Shown: piece by piece, positions 51,419 through 59,921 of the stretch
Layout of the letters: the number at the start of each line of letters is the position of its first letter
How positions within the stretch are numbered: the first letter of the stretch is position 1
DNA from: Nocardioides lijunqiniae
GTDB lineage: Bacteria > Actinomycetota > Actinomycetes > Propionibacteriales > Nocardioidaceae
DNA length: 64,000 bases
Assembly: GCF_015024225.1 (NCBI RefSeq)
Contig: NZ_JACJGM010000005.1
Location: forward strand, 124,001 to 188,000
Direction: 5' to 3'
Program-made: the position numbers and the translations under genes
Notes under the pieces: model-generated
Database searches by the model: none
Told to the model about the DNA's origin: nothing
What the model saw: only the letters and a program-made list of their open reading frames with translations

Positions 51419-53059
51419 ATGACAGAGGCTCCAGCCCAGCTATGGCGACAACAGCTTGATGAGATAGCCGTCGTAGATGGGGAGTCAGACGAACGCACGC
51501 AGATGTTGCTCTGGCTGCTCAGGTCGGTATACGACCAAGAGGAGCTAGACAGCTACGAAGGTGTGTTCGCCCGTCGACTTCGGGTTCAGACCCGGGCTGG
51601 TGCTGTGTGGATCGACGGACTCGCGCACCACCCGCGGGGCGACGTCATGGAGCACGTTGTGCTGGTTTGGATAGATGAGGGAGACCTACGTGAGCAACAG
51701 TTCGCGGGAGCGGTCGCGCTCGCTAGTCTCGCTGAGCATGAACCACAGCTCCTAGAGTCCGCCATCTTGAACACGGACGCGGCGACTCGGCTGCAGAATG
51801 ATCTGCTGAGAGCAAGGAGTGACGCGCGGAATTTCACTTGGAGAGTCGCTGCTGTCTCCCCGGTTGCCTGGGACGACGACCAAGGTCCAGAAGGGGCACG
51901 ACTTGAGCCATGGGACGCCAACCGGATGGCTGGAATCGCCGCCGCGCAGCGGGCGCCGGGATTGCTTAGAGAGGTCCTAACGGTCGACGTCCCGGAAAGT
52001 CAACGGCTAGCGACAAAGTCCGGTTCGAGGAAGGTGTTCGTTGCCCCTGTCTCAGGCCGAGAGATCGCCGAATGGCCGGGCATTGATAGTCGACGACTTT
52101 TTGATCTGAACGTTCGGTTCAGCCTGGGAGGAACCTCAAGGGTTCGACAATCCCTTGATGGGGCTTTCGCGGAACGAAATCAGGAAGATTTTATCGCATT
52201 CCACAATGGCTTAACCGTAATTTGCCACGAGGTTCGAGAGTCACCGTCCAGCCTGGATATAGTCGATGTTTCGGTGGTAAACGGGGCGCAATCCGTTATT
52301 GCCCTAAGAGCAAATCGTCATAAGATCACCGAAGATCTCCGGGTTCTTGTGAAATTTGTTGAGGTCGGCGACGACGACCAGTTGGCGCGGCAGATAGCCG
52401 TTAGAAGTAACACTCAGAATCCCGTCAGTGGACGAAACCTCCGTGCTTTGGATGAATCGCAGGTGAGGTTTGCGCAGGAACTCGCCGTTCGCGGCTATGT
52501 TCTCGATACCAGGCCAGACACGAGTAGAGTTCCTGTCGAGAAGACCATCCGAAATGACGACGCGGCTCAGTGGATCTGTGCTGTCTATCTGGAACGCCCG
52601 TGGCTCGCCGTAAAGCGCACCTCGCTGTTTAATCCCGAGATATTCCAGGACATTTTCGGCCCGGACAGAACGCCCGAGCAGATCATCCTCCTGAACACGT
52701 TGCGCGGTGTCGTCAACTCCTTTAGGGAACAGTTCCCACCTTCGATGAGGAGGGCATGGCTGTTGACGGCCTTAACTTGCATGTACCTGTGTGGTCAACT
52801 CCTGCGGTTCGACGACGATCACAATCGCGTGCTATTACATCCTGAAGTTTTTGAGGGAGACGCGGACGTGACTGTAGCGTCGCTCATTCCGGTGGCTCAA
52901 TTTGTGGTCAACTTCCTGAACGAACGCCACGAGCGATCTCGCGAGAGCAGTGAAGAAGACGATTTTCGAGTCCAGTTCAAAAGGCAGCGGACATTGCTCG
53001 AAATGTCGGCCGAAATCAAGAAGAAGTGGCGGCTCGAAAAGCGGGACCGTAGGGCATGA
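51419..53059 (+). CDS. AIPR-family protein (abortive infection phage resistance)
   Basis: 546 aa from the ATG at 51419 with GAGG 7 bases upstream. Residues ~245-345 carry the AIPR hallmark: FIAFHNGLTVICHEV and IVDVSVVNGAQSVIALR, then RQIAVRSNTQNPVSGRNLRALD. The first ~110 residues could be a degraded PD-(D/E)xK-like fold (DGESDERTQMLLWLL, VWIDGLAHHP), but the second acidic-Lys motif is not evident. The C-terminus is charged (FKRQRTLLEMSAEIKKKWR). The stop overlaps the start of a caspase-like gene (ATGA), so the two are translated together. Base composition is clearly less GC-rich than flanking housekeeping genes. AIPR proteins are linked to phage defence; mechanism unknown. Confidence 0.85.
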   Translation: MTEAPAQLWRQQLDEIAVVDGESDERTQMLLWLLRSVYDQEELDSYEGVFARRLRVQTRAGAVWIDGLAHHPRGDVMEHVVLVWIDEGDLREQQFAGAVALASLAEHEPQLLESAILNTDAATRLQNDLLRARSDARNFTWRVAAVSPVAWDDDQGPEGARLEPWDANRMAGIAAAQRAPGLLREVLTVDVPESQRLATKSGSRKVFVAPVSGREIAEWPGIDSRRLFDLNVRFSLGGTSRVRQSLDGAFAERNQEDFIAFHNGLTVICHEVRESPSSLDIVDVSVVNGAQSVIALRANRHKITEDLRVLVKFVEVGDDDQLARQIAVRSNTQNPVSGRNLRALDESQVRFAQELAVRGYVLDTRPDTSRVPVEKTIRNDDAAQWICAVYLERPWLAVKRTSLFNPEIFQDIFGPDRTPEQIILLNTLRGVVNSFREQFPPSMRRAWLLTALTCMYLCGQLLRFDDDHNRVLLHPEVFEGDADVTVASLIPVAQFVVNFLNERHERSRESSEEDDFRVQFKRQRTLLEMSAEIKKKWRLEKRDRRA

Positions 53060-53751
53060 GCGACCGGCGTGCACTCGTTGTTGGAGTGGGGCATTATGAC
53101 TCATGGGATCCGCTTCCGGCCTGCTTGGCTGACGCTGATGAGATGGAACGCGTGCTCGAGACGCATGCAGACACTAGTCCCAACTTCGACGTAACCGTCC
53201 TGCGGTCTGACGCGGGTAGAGCGCTTAGTGCTGAGGACCTGATGTTCGAATTCGACCTGCTTCTTGAGAAGTCCGCTGGGTTCGACCTAGTGTTCTACTT
53301 CAGCGGTCATGGAAGCGTCACAAAGTACGGACTCCAGCTAGCACTTGCGCACGCTGAGGGCGACTTCGATTCAGGGGTGAATTTTGATGTCCTCATGCAC
53401 CGAGCAAGCCAGGAAACGTACGAATCATTGACCGTAATTCTCGACTGCTGTTTCTCGGGTTCGGCCTCCAATATCGGACTGAGCGATCACTTAGGCTTGT
53501 CAATCATGCGACCGAATACAACAATCTTGGCTAGTTCGCAGGCTGGCCGCCCGTCCCATGCAACGCAATCTTTTAGTCATTACACTCGCGCCCTCGTAGA
53601 GGGGTTCGATGGATTGGCCGTCGATGCGTTAGGACAAGTGACACCGTTCGAACTGCATCGTCGAGCCATGATAGAAATGCGCAACTTAGGCAATAGTCCT
53701 CCAGTGCTTAAGTCACACAACTCGGATCTGCTGGTGCTGAGGCAAGCATAA
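53056..53751 (+). CDS. Caspase-like (peptidase C14) protease
   Basis: 231 aa, a single caspase/metacaspase domain. The catalytic dyad is visible: H85 in LVFYFSGHG and C132 in VILDCCFSG. The N-terminal strand RALVVGVGHYDSW and the late ILASSQAGRPSHA plus SHYTRALVEGFDG segments fit p20 and p10 parts. No signal peptide or extra effector domain. It is coupled to the AIPR gene by ATGA overlap, so the protease may be activated by, or may cleave, the AIPR protein or a host protein during infection. Confidence 0.88.
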   Translation: MSDRRALVVGVGHYDSWDPLPACLADADEMERVLETHADTSPNFDVTVLRSDAGRALSAEDLMFEFDLLLEKSAGFDLVFYFSGHGSVTKYGLQLALAHAEGDFDSGVNFDVLMHRASQETYESLTVILDCCFSGSASNIGLSDHLGLSIMRPNTTILASSQAGRPSHATQSFSHYTRALVEGFDGLAVDALGQVTPFELHRRAMIEMRNLGNSPPVLKSHNSDLLVLRQA

Positions 53752-53798
53752 AGAAGGCCGCCTGGTCGACGCGCAACAACCGATGGTGGTGCCAGCGG

Positions 53799-54815
53799 CT
53801 AGACCTCGTCAACGGCAAGCGTGACCGTTGGTTCAACTGGCAGTGGTCGCGCACGCAGAGCCCGGGCATCGCGGTGCATGTTGATCGGAGTGTTCATCAG
53901 GACGGTGGTGGTCATGAGTTCGAAGAATCGGCCAGGGGCCAACTCGCTGGGGATCAGGTCGTGCCTGAGAGTCACTTGTGGGAGCGAGTTGACGCTGATC
54001 TGGACTCGTGGGACTTGCTGAGCGGCGGAGTCACTGGGAATGGCCAGATCAATGTCGATTGGGGCTGCATCCTCTAAAGCGCCGGCGTCGTCCCCCGGCG
54101 GAACGGGAGAGTTCCACTCCGGAACAATAAGTCCAACTGCGTCGTACGCGTCGTCCTCACGACCCAGCTTCGCCAGCAGGTCGAGGAGCCAGGCTGCGGT
54201 ATCGGACTCCTCGGTGAACGCGGTCGAGCGGAGCGAATACATGAAACCGAGCGCGGCCTGCGGATGACGGAGGCTAAGGTTCTTGGCGTCGCCATAGGAC
54301 TCTTCGACGCGATTGGCGGCGTTCTTCCCGAAGGACGAGTCCATGCGTTTGGTCGAGATCATCAGCTCGGGACCCGTCTGCCACGTGCTCATCACGACGT
54401 CGACCTGCTTGACGTAGTTCTTTCCGAGCAGGTTGGCACTGGCGCTCGCGGTTCCCCCGCTGAATCCTTTGTCGAGTCGTTGTTGGACCGCGCTTCGTAG
54501 GTCCCTGGGGAGACTCTCAACCAAGGCCGCCACGTCGGGCGGAAGGACGCGCGGAGCCTCGGCCCGGGGCCAGACACGGTCAGGGTGGAACCCCGCGCGA
54601 CGCAGCTCGTAAGCAGTCCAAACATCAACCGCGAGGGCGGGCACGCCGGACTGAGAGAGCGCCCCAAGGAACACCGGAACACCGAGCAGGCGCTCGAGGG
54701 TGCTGTAGTCGGGCCGGAATTCGAGGTTGTTGTTGACTACGACCCACGGGTTAACTCCCCGAAGCGGTGCTTCGGCAACAACTTGATCAAATAGCCCCCA
54801 AGCCTGGGACTTCAT
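53799..54815 (-). CDS. Putative type II restriction endonuclease
   Basis: 338 aa from the ATG at 54815, seven bases after the methyltransferase stop; an in-frame GTG at 54860 is an alternative. A likely nuclease core is GKNYVKQVDVVMST...ELMISTKRMDSSFGKNAANR (D139, E150, K156), followed by a conserved-looking RVEESYGDAKNLSLRHPQAALGF helix. The D-x(n)-x-x-K layout and the position directly behind a DNA methyltransferase suggest its cognate endonuclease. Recognition site and exact family are not known to me. Confidence 0.7.
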   Translation of the reverse strand: MKSQAWGLFDQVVAEAPLRGVNPWVVVNNNLEFRPDYSTLERLLGVPVFLGALSQSGVPALAVDVWTAYELRRAGFHPDRVWPRAEAPRVLPPDVAALVESLPRDLRSAVQQRLDKGFSGGTASASANLLGKNYVKQVDVVMSTWQTGPELMISTKRMDSSFGKNAANRVEESYGDAKNLSLRHPQAALGFMYSLRSTAFTEESDTAAWLLDLLAKLGREDDAYDAVGLIVPEWNSPVPPGDDAGALEDAAPIDIDLAIPSDSAAQQVPRVQISVNSLPQVTLRHDLIPSELAPGRFFELMTTTVLMNTPINMHRDARALRARPLPVEPTVTLAVDEV

Positions 54816-54822
54816 AGTCGGT

Positions 54823-56469
54823 TCAGCCACGTGGAGCAACCTCTCGGCCGCGCGCAACACGACGCTTTGTCATCTCCGCTCGGGCCTCGCGCACCGCGTC
54901 GATCTCGCGATCTCGCAGACCAAGCGCTCCGGCAAGCAGCACGTCGTCAACCAGACGCACTGCATCCAGCAGCCGCCCCCCGCGCAAGTGATCGGAGACC
55001 GGTCGGCGCAGAGCTAACAATTCGACTCGATGCGCACCGACCAGTTCTACCGACGGAACGGGAAGGACATCTGCTTCGCGAGGCTCGAGTTTCAACATGC
55101 CTCCGCCATAGGCGCGGCCGACGGTTTCTGCCCCCAGTAGCGTCATCGAGTTGAGGGAGGCGAGTGGCAGCAACTGGGCTCCTATGTCGCGGTACTCGGC
55201 ACGCAGGAAGATTCCGTGCACCGAGTTGAGGTGATGTGCCCCAGCCCTGTTGGTGGTAATCCTTGGGGTGTCCGCGTTCATGTACGTCAGAAATAGGTCA
55301 GCCTGCCGGACATAGGGCACACGCCACCACGGATTGCGGACCCTGCACTTATAGGCGAGGTGTACGCCGGCGGCCTCCCCCGCTTCAATGTATTTTCTCG
55401 CGGCAGGGGACGGGTCCTGAACTGGACGGAACAGCCAGGTGGCCGCGCCGCGGTCGCCGAGTGCCGAGTGTGATCGGTTAGTGAACGAGAGCCCGCGCAG
55501 ATGTCGTGAGCCTGGCGGGCTTAGCCGGATCAGGTCGCTCTGCACTAAGCCCAACTCTTCGACGCGCGTAGGGGAGAGGGCGAAGTACTTATTGTTTCCC
55601 GTCACCATGCCAAGTGTCGTTTCACCCCATGCTTGAAGCTCGGAGAACCCTGATGAGCCTGTCGCAGTGACGTACGCCGCGTCCGCGGCACCCGAGAGCA
55701 TGAGTCCACTCCACTTGGCGCTGGGTGAGGAGGGCTTCCACTTGCGTCCCATCGCGAACTCGGAAAGGGCGGCCGCGTCCTGAACCTGAAAGATGTCGCA
55801 GTGATCCGTGCCCTTGGTTCCGGATCGGCCGAAACCATCCGCGAGCAAGAGCACGACCTCCTCTTGGACACCAGGAAAGACACGATCGACAAAGAGAACA
55901 AGGCCAACCGAGCGGAAGTGCTGCATGAGGAAGCGGCGTACGTCGGCCGCGTAGTTGACGGTCAACAGTTCGGCGGGAAGGACGAGTCCGAGGCGGCCCC
56001 CTTCCTTCAAGAACAGTGCCGAGTGAACGGTAAAGGCAGCCCAGGAGGACGCCAGCCCGGTAAGCGAGACACCCGCCCGGAGGGCCGCTTCCCGAGCCCT
56101 GAGGCGCGCGTCGCCGCTGAAGTCCTGGTAGCGGACGTACGGCGGGTTCCCGATGACGGCGTCGTACGAGCCGTCGGGGGTACACGCGAAGAAGTCACCC
56201 GATCGGATGGAGGCTCGAATCCCTTCGGCGCGAAGTGTCCGCTCACTCTCAGCCGCCGATGGCGAGTGCAGTTCGACTCCATCGAGCGCACCTTGGTGGC
56301 GGCCGTCTCGGCCAGCCTCGTGTAGGAAGATCGCCTCCCCACACGAGGGCTCAAGGATCGCGTCATCTTCAGATTTGACGGCCCAGTCGGCGATGAATCG
56401 CGCCACCGGTTGGGGGGTGAAGAACGCCCCTCGCGCCTTGCGCAGCGCAGCAGAGTCACCTGGAAGCAT
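54823..56469 (-). CDS. N6-adenine DNA methyltransferase (type II, NPPY class)
   Basis: 548 aa from the ATG at 56469 with AGGA 7 bases upstream. KARGAFFTP (11-19) is motif X, ILEPSCGEAIFL (38-49) motif I and VIGNPPYVRY (about 105-114) the catalytic motif IV of N6-adenine enzymes of the TaqI/Eco57I type. The C-terminal ~250 residues would contain target recognition. It pairs with the downstream putative endonuclease and protects host DNA. The gene is oppositely oriented to McrBC and AIPR. Confidence 0.9.
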   Translation of the reverse strand: MLPGDSAALRKARGAFFTPQPVARFIADWAVKSEDDAILEPSCGEAIFLHEAGRDGRHQGALDGVELHSPSAAESERTLRAEGIRASIRSGDFFACTPDGSYDAVIGNPPYVRYQDFSGDARLRAREAALRAGVSLTGLASSWAAFTVHSALFLKEGGRLGLVLPAELLTVNYAADVRRFLMQHFRSVGLVLFVDRVFPGVQEEVVLLLADGFGRSGTKGTDHCDIFQVQDAAALSEFAMGRKWKPSSPSAKWSGLMLSGAADAAYVTATGSSGFSELQAWGETTLGMVTGNNKYFALSPTRVEELGLVQSDLIRLSPPGSRHLRGLSFTNRSHSALGDRGAATWLFRPVQDPSPAARKYIEAGEAAGVHLAYKCRVRNPWWRVPYVRQADLFLTYMNADTPRITTNRAGAHHLNSVHGIFLRAEYRDIGAQLLPLASLNSMTLLGAETVGRAYGGGMLKLEPREADVLPVPSVELVGAHRVELLALRRPVSDHLRGGRLLDAVRLVDDVLLAGALGLRDREIDAVREARAEMTKRRVARGREVAPRG

Positions 56470-56693
56470 GGGGCCATCCTGCCGTACACGACCGACAGCG
56501 CATGGAAGCCGCGCCTCACTTGGTCGGCATACCAAGTCGACCACGAGAGCCGACCGCCTGGTGGCTCTGTGGTCCGGGGATTCGTCAGACGGTCAGACAC
56601 GAGCCATGAAGCCAGGCATTGCGTGGTGATGAGCTTGTGGCCGTGCCCACCCTTCGCGAACGCCGAGGTGGGGTTCTGCACTAGCGGCAAGGA

Positions 56694-57554
56694 TTAGTCG
56701 TCCTTCGGCCGCTCGGGGGCGCTCATTAAATGAGAAGAGATGCCAAGGCTCTCGGCTCTGAGGGCAGCGTTGACGTCCTGCGTCAGAAAGAAGCACCTGG
56801 CCGGCGGGTGCCCAATGAAGTCACGCAGCCTGGCGAGCCGGTCAAGTAGCTCGTCGTCGTTGTTGGGCAGCTTGACGTGGTGGAGCGGGTCCATGAGGAG
56901 CTGAAGCGTGATCTCGCCACCATGGGGTGATGACGCGAAGGCTACTGGGGATCCGCCTCGACCTCTTAGGTGTCCGTGGAGCCATCGGGCGACGTTAATC
57001 GCCCGCTGTCGACTTCTGCCGTTGCGATGCCCGACTCCATCGAGTTCGTCGACCAGGAGGATGGGCACGATGAGGCGTAGTTCTCGCGTCTCAGAAACGC
57101 GCGACTGCGGTATCTCGCTAACCAATTGGAACCATGGCACCTTGGCGAGCGAGACGGTCTGATCGATCCACACATTCGAATCAACCAGGACCAGACTTGC
57201 ATCTCTCCCCAGGCTCAGTGCTGAGCAGGCGCGCCGGATCACCGCTGCGGTGTCCTCTAGCAGCCTTTTGCGATGTTGTAACTCGGCGTTCGCGCCCCTC
57301 ACATTGGCCGCGGTCGGTTCAGGGTTCGCGGCTATAGACCAGTAGCGAGGACTTGTGAGGAGACGTTCGAGGTCGCGTGGGGAGAGCTTGCGCTGGAGCG
57401 TTTCGACTCCGGCGTCAACCCAGGCGAGGTAGCTCTCCACCATCTCGCGTTGTCCACCATGCACGGCGCTGGTCCTGTTGATGACATCTTGGAGCGCGAT
57501 TGCCAGGTCCTCCCCAGTGCCGGTGGTCGGCCAGAGCATCAAACGTCGGTCCAT
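56694..57554 (-). CDS. PIN-domain ribonuclease-like protein
   Basis: 286 aa from the ATG at 57554, with AAGGTGG upstream. The N-terminal ~115 residues are helical and unassigned. The C-terminal part is a PIN domain with its four acidic positions: D125 (LVLVDSNVWID), D169 or E170 (PILLVDELD), D233/D234 (NNDDELLDRL) and D260 (FFLTQDVNAA). PIN domains are metal-dependent RNases. No small antitoxin gene is seen beside it. It forms the right edge of the defence island, 275 bases before the tRNA genes. Confidence 0.82.
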   Translation of the reverse strand: MDRRLMLWPTTGTGEDLAIALQDVINRTSAVHGGQREMVESYLAWVDAGVETLQRKLSPRDLERLLTSPRYWSIAANPEPTAANVRGANAELQHRKRLLEDTAAVIRRACSALSLGRDASLVLVDSNVWIDQTVSLAKVPWFQLVSEIPQSRVSETRELRLIVPILLVDELDGVGHRNGRSRQRAINVARWLHGHLRGRGGSPVAFASSPHGGEITLQLLMDPLHHVKLPNNDDELLDRLARLRDFIGHPPARCFFLTQDVNAALRAESLGISSHLMSAPERPKDD

Positions 57555-57828
57555 GACATCCACCTTCAATTGGGCTCGGGATCACGACAGGTCCACTGGC
57601 AGGGTAGAGATGGACCTGCAGTGCCCTGGGCGACGGACACAACCTTCCACGCGCTATCAGGATGTCCGCGCGTCGGTGAAGTTATTCGCGAGACAGGTCG
57701 ACCCCAAGAGCCGATGCAAAGCCTTGTGCCCGCCGGCAGAGGTGGCCAGAGGCGAGTAGATGCGTTCCACTTGCAGGCCTTGTGTTCGATCTGTGCCAGG
57801 AACCAAGGCTAACCAGCAGGAAATTCGG

Positions 57829-57900
57829 TGGGCGATACTGGGTTTGAACCAGTGACCTCTTCCGTGTCAGGGAAGCGCGCTACCACTGCGCCAATCGCCC
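57829..57900 (-). tRNA. tRNA-Val(GAC)
   Basis: Minus strand, 72 nt: acceptor GGGCGAT/ATCGCCC, D-arm GCGC-AGTGGTA-GCGC, anticodon stem CTTCC/GGAAG with loop CTGACAC (anticodon GAC), and T-arm with GGTTCAAAC. CCA is not encoded. It is nearly identical outside the anticodon arm to tRNA-Val(CAC) at 59746. Confidence 0.95.
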
Positions 57901-57915
57901 ATTGTGAAGTTGTGG

Positions 57916-57986
57916 AGGTGGGTACGGGATTTGAACCCGTGTACACGGATTTGCAGTCCGTTGCCTCGCCTCTCGGCCAACCCACC
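57916..57986 (-). tRNA. tRNA-Cys(GCA)
   Basis: Minus strand, 71 nt: acceptor GGTGGGT/ACCCACC with discriminator T as expected for tRNA-Cys, anticodon loop CTGCAAA (anticodon GCA), T-loop GGTTCAAAT. CCA is not encoded. Lies 15 bases from tRNA-Val(GAC), probably one transcript. Confidence 0.95.
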
Positions 57987-58017
57987 GTGACGGCCAGGCC
58001 TCCAACGACCTACTCCG

Positions 58018-58090
58018 AGCGGACAACGAGACTCGAACTCGCGACCTCAACCTTGGCAAGGTTGCGCTCTACCAACTGAGCTATGTCCGC
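58018..58090 (-). tRNA. tRNA-Gly(GCC)
   Basis: Minus strand, 73 nt: acceptor GCGGACA/TGTCCGC, D-arm GCTC-AGTTGGTA-GAGC, anticodon loop TTGCCAA (anticodon GCC), T-loop GTTCGAGTC. First of three tRNA genes read leftward (Gly, Cys, Val). Confidence 0.95.
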
Positions 58091-58233
58091 ACGCTCATCT
58101 GCTCCCACCCGAGGGCCGGACCTGATGTGCGTGAGAACCGTACCCGATGGTTCGCGGCGGTCCCAAACCGGCCACGCCGTGTGTCGCCGAGCCGGTCCCG
58201 GAAGCCCGCGGTTGCGCCTCCTAGAGTGGCCGG

Positions 58234-59055
58234 ATGCGCGCCTGGATCGACGGAGACCTGCTGGATGACCCGACGGGACCGGCCGTCTCGGTCGTCGACC
58301 ACGGGGTGACCGTGGGGGACGGGGTGTTTGAGGCGATCAAGGTCGTCGATGGTCTGCCGTTCGCGCTGGAGCGTCACCTGGAGCGCCTGCAGCGCTCCGC
58401 GAGCGGGCTGGGGCTGCCGGAGGTCGACCTGGACGCCGTACGGCGTGGGGTGCGGGCCACCGTGGAGGGACAGGACCTGCCGCTGGGGCGGATCCGGATC
58501 ACGGTGACCGGCGGGCCGGCGCCGCTGGGCTCGGGCCGGGGCGACCACGCGCCGACGATGATCGTGGTGGCCGCGCCGATGGACCCGTCCGCTGCGACGA
58601 CGACAGTGGCGACTGTCCCGTGGCCGCGCAACGAGCGAGGGGCGACCGCCGGCCTCAAGACCACGTCGTACGCGGAGAACGTCATCGCGCTCGCCGAGGC
58701 GAAGCGGCGTGGGGCGACGGAGGCGGTCTTCGCCAACCTCCAGGGACACGTGTGCGAGGGCACGGGCTCGAACGTCTTCTACGTCGTCGACGGCGAGCTG
58801 CGCACGCCGACGCTGGCCAGCGGATGTCTGGCCGGCGTGACGCGGGGCCTGCTGCTCGAGTGGTACGGCGGTCGGGAGGTCGACGAGCCGCTGGAGGTCG
58901 TCGCCGCGGCCAGTGAGGTGTTCCTCGCGTCGACCACGCGCGACGTGCAAGGGGTCGAGCGCTGGGACGGGATCGAGCACGTGGCGCCCGGGCCGGTCAC
59001 GCAGGACGCGCTGGCGACCTGGCGCAAGCACGAACCGGAGCTACTCGGCTTCTGA
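58234..59055 (+). CDS. Class IV aminotransferase, PabC-like
   Basis: 273 aa PLP enzyme of the branched-chain aminotransferase/4-amino-4-deoxychorismate lyase/D-amino-acid aminotransferase fold. The PLP lysine is in AGLKTTSYAENV. VSVVDHGVTVGDGVFEAIKV and CEGTGSNVFYVVDGEL are family signatures. Choice between aminodeoxychorismate lyase (folate) and a transaminase is not possible from sequence alone. Its 3' end overlaps the SsgA-like gene by 15 bases in convergent orientation. Confidence 0.85.
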   Translation: MRAWIDGDLLDDPTGPAVSVVDHGVTVGDGVFEAIKVVDGLPFALERHLERLQRSASGLGLPEVDLDAVRRGVRATVEGQDLPLGRIRITVTGGPAPLGSGRGDHAPTMIVVAAPMDPSAATTTVATVPWPRNERGATAGLKTTSYAENVIALAEAKRRGATEAVFANLQGHVCEGTGSNVFYVVDGELRTPTLASGCLAGVTRGLLLEWYGGREVDEPLEVVAAASEVFLASTTRDVQGVERWDGIEHVAPGPVTQDALATWRKHEPELLGF

Positions 59056-59475
59056 GCCCGTCAGCAGGTCGTGGACGAGGCCGTCGAGGTCGAGCAGGCC
59101 GGCTTCTTGGCCGAACGGCACCGCGTCCCGCGTCTGCGCGAGGAACGTGTGCAGCTCGGACGTGCGGGCCTGCGTGAGCAGCCGGCCGCTGGGGGAGTGG
59201 AAGTCGAAGACCACGACCGCGCGGCCCTCGTCGTCGATCGAGGGCCACAGGCGGATGTCACCGTCGCCGGCCGGCTCCGTGAGTCCCTGGACGACCAGCG
59301 AGCGGGCCACCGCCCAGCTGACGTCGCCGCCGGGGATGTGGAACGTCAGCCACACCGCGTACGGGTCGTCGGAGCGATAGCCGAACGAGGCGACGAAGAC
59401 GACGTCCGCGCCGCGCTCGTCGAGGCAGCGCAGGGTGATGTCCTGGCTCACGGCGGGGCTGACGGGCTGCGTCAT
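59041..59475 (-). CDS. SsgA-like sporulation/cell-division protein (SALP)
   Basis: 144 aa from the ATG at 59475. The SALP pattern is clear: YRSDDPYAVWLTFHIPGGDVSWAVARSLVVQGL, DIRLWPS and VVVFDFHSPSGRLL. SsgA/SsgB proteins place FtsZ and cell-wall synthesis in morphologically complex actinobacteria. Presence in a simple rod or coccoid Nocardioides-like organism indicates a general division role. The 270 bases upstream (59476-59745) hold a short repeat copy and the tRNA promoter, no gene. Confidence 0.9.
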   Translation of the reverse strand: MTQPVSPAVSQDITLRCLDERGADVVFVASFGYRSDDPYAVWLTFHIPGGDVSWAVARSLVVQGLTEPAGDGDIRLWPSIDDEGRAVVVFDFHSPSGRLLTQARTSELHTFLAQTRDAVPFGQEAGLLDLDGLVHDLLTGSEAE

Positions 59476-59632
59476 GACGATCCTTGTCCGAGGTCCTGGT
59501 GTCTGAGGACGAGATGGTGGTCTCGAGAAGGTCTGACGCAGTGTGAGAGCGTTTGGTTGCATCCTCGGCGGAAGTTTTTTCGGCGGGGGGCTTTACGGAG
59601 CTGTTCTGTCCCTCCGTTGGCGGTCGGCTCGC

Positions 59633-59690
59633 GGGGTCTCGACGGGCGCTTGTCGCTGGCGCTCCTCGCTGCTCGACCATCGGTAGTGGG
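59633..59690. repeat. Single copy of the intergenic GGTCTCGACGG repeat
   Basis: GGGGTCTCGACGGGCGCTTG...CTCCTCGCTGCTCGACCATCGG matches the second half-unit of the tandem array near the right end of the window with few differences. Located between the SsgA-like gene and tRNA-Val(CAC). Confidence 0.75.
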
Positions 59691-59745
59691 GGCGCGAGTG
59701 TGAGAGGTCCGGCGGGATGGGCTAGAGTCTGCGACCGCAGTAGAG

Positions 59746-59817
59746 GGGCGATTGGCGCAGTGGTAGCGCGCTTCGTTCACACCGAAGAGGTCACTGGTTC
59801 GAACCCAGTATCGCCCA
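59746..59817 (+). tRNA. tRNA-Val(CAC)
   Basis: Plus strand, 72 nt: same body as tRNA-Val(GAC) with anticodon stem CTTCG/CGAAG and loop TTCACAC (anticodon CAC). A TAGAGT element at 59722-59727 is a possible -10 box. CCA is not encoded. Confidence 0.95.
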
Positions 59818-59921
59818 CCCTCACACCGCTTCTTCCGGCCTCGATCGGCCGTTCTTCTGCCAGCGCGCGGCGATCGTTCTAGCCTGAGCAGGATCTGCTG
59901 TCTCACGCCCGGTGGTATGCC

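Noticed and set aside
46489..57828. Prophage or integrative element with att sites at the tRNA-Val end
   Set aside because: No integrase, excisionase or structural phage genes, and I could not find a second copy of the tRNA 3' end at the left edge of the island.
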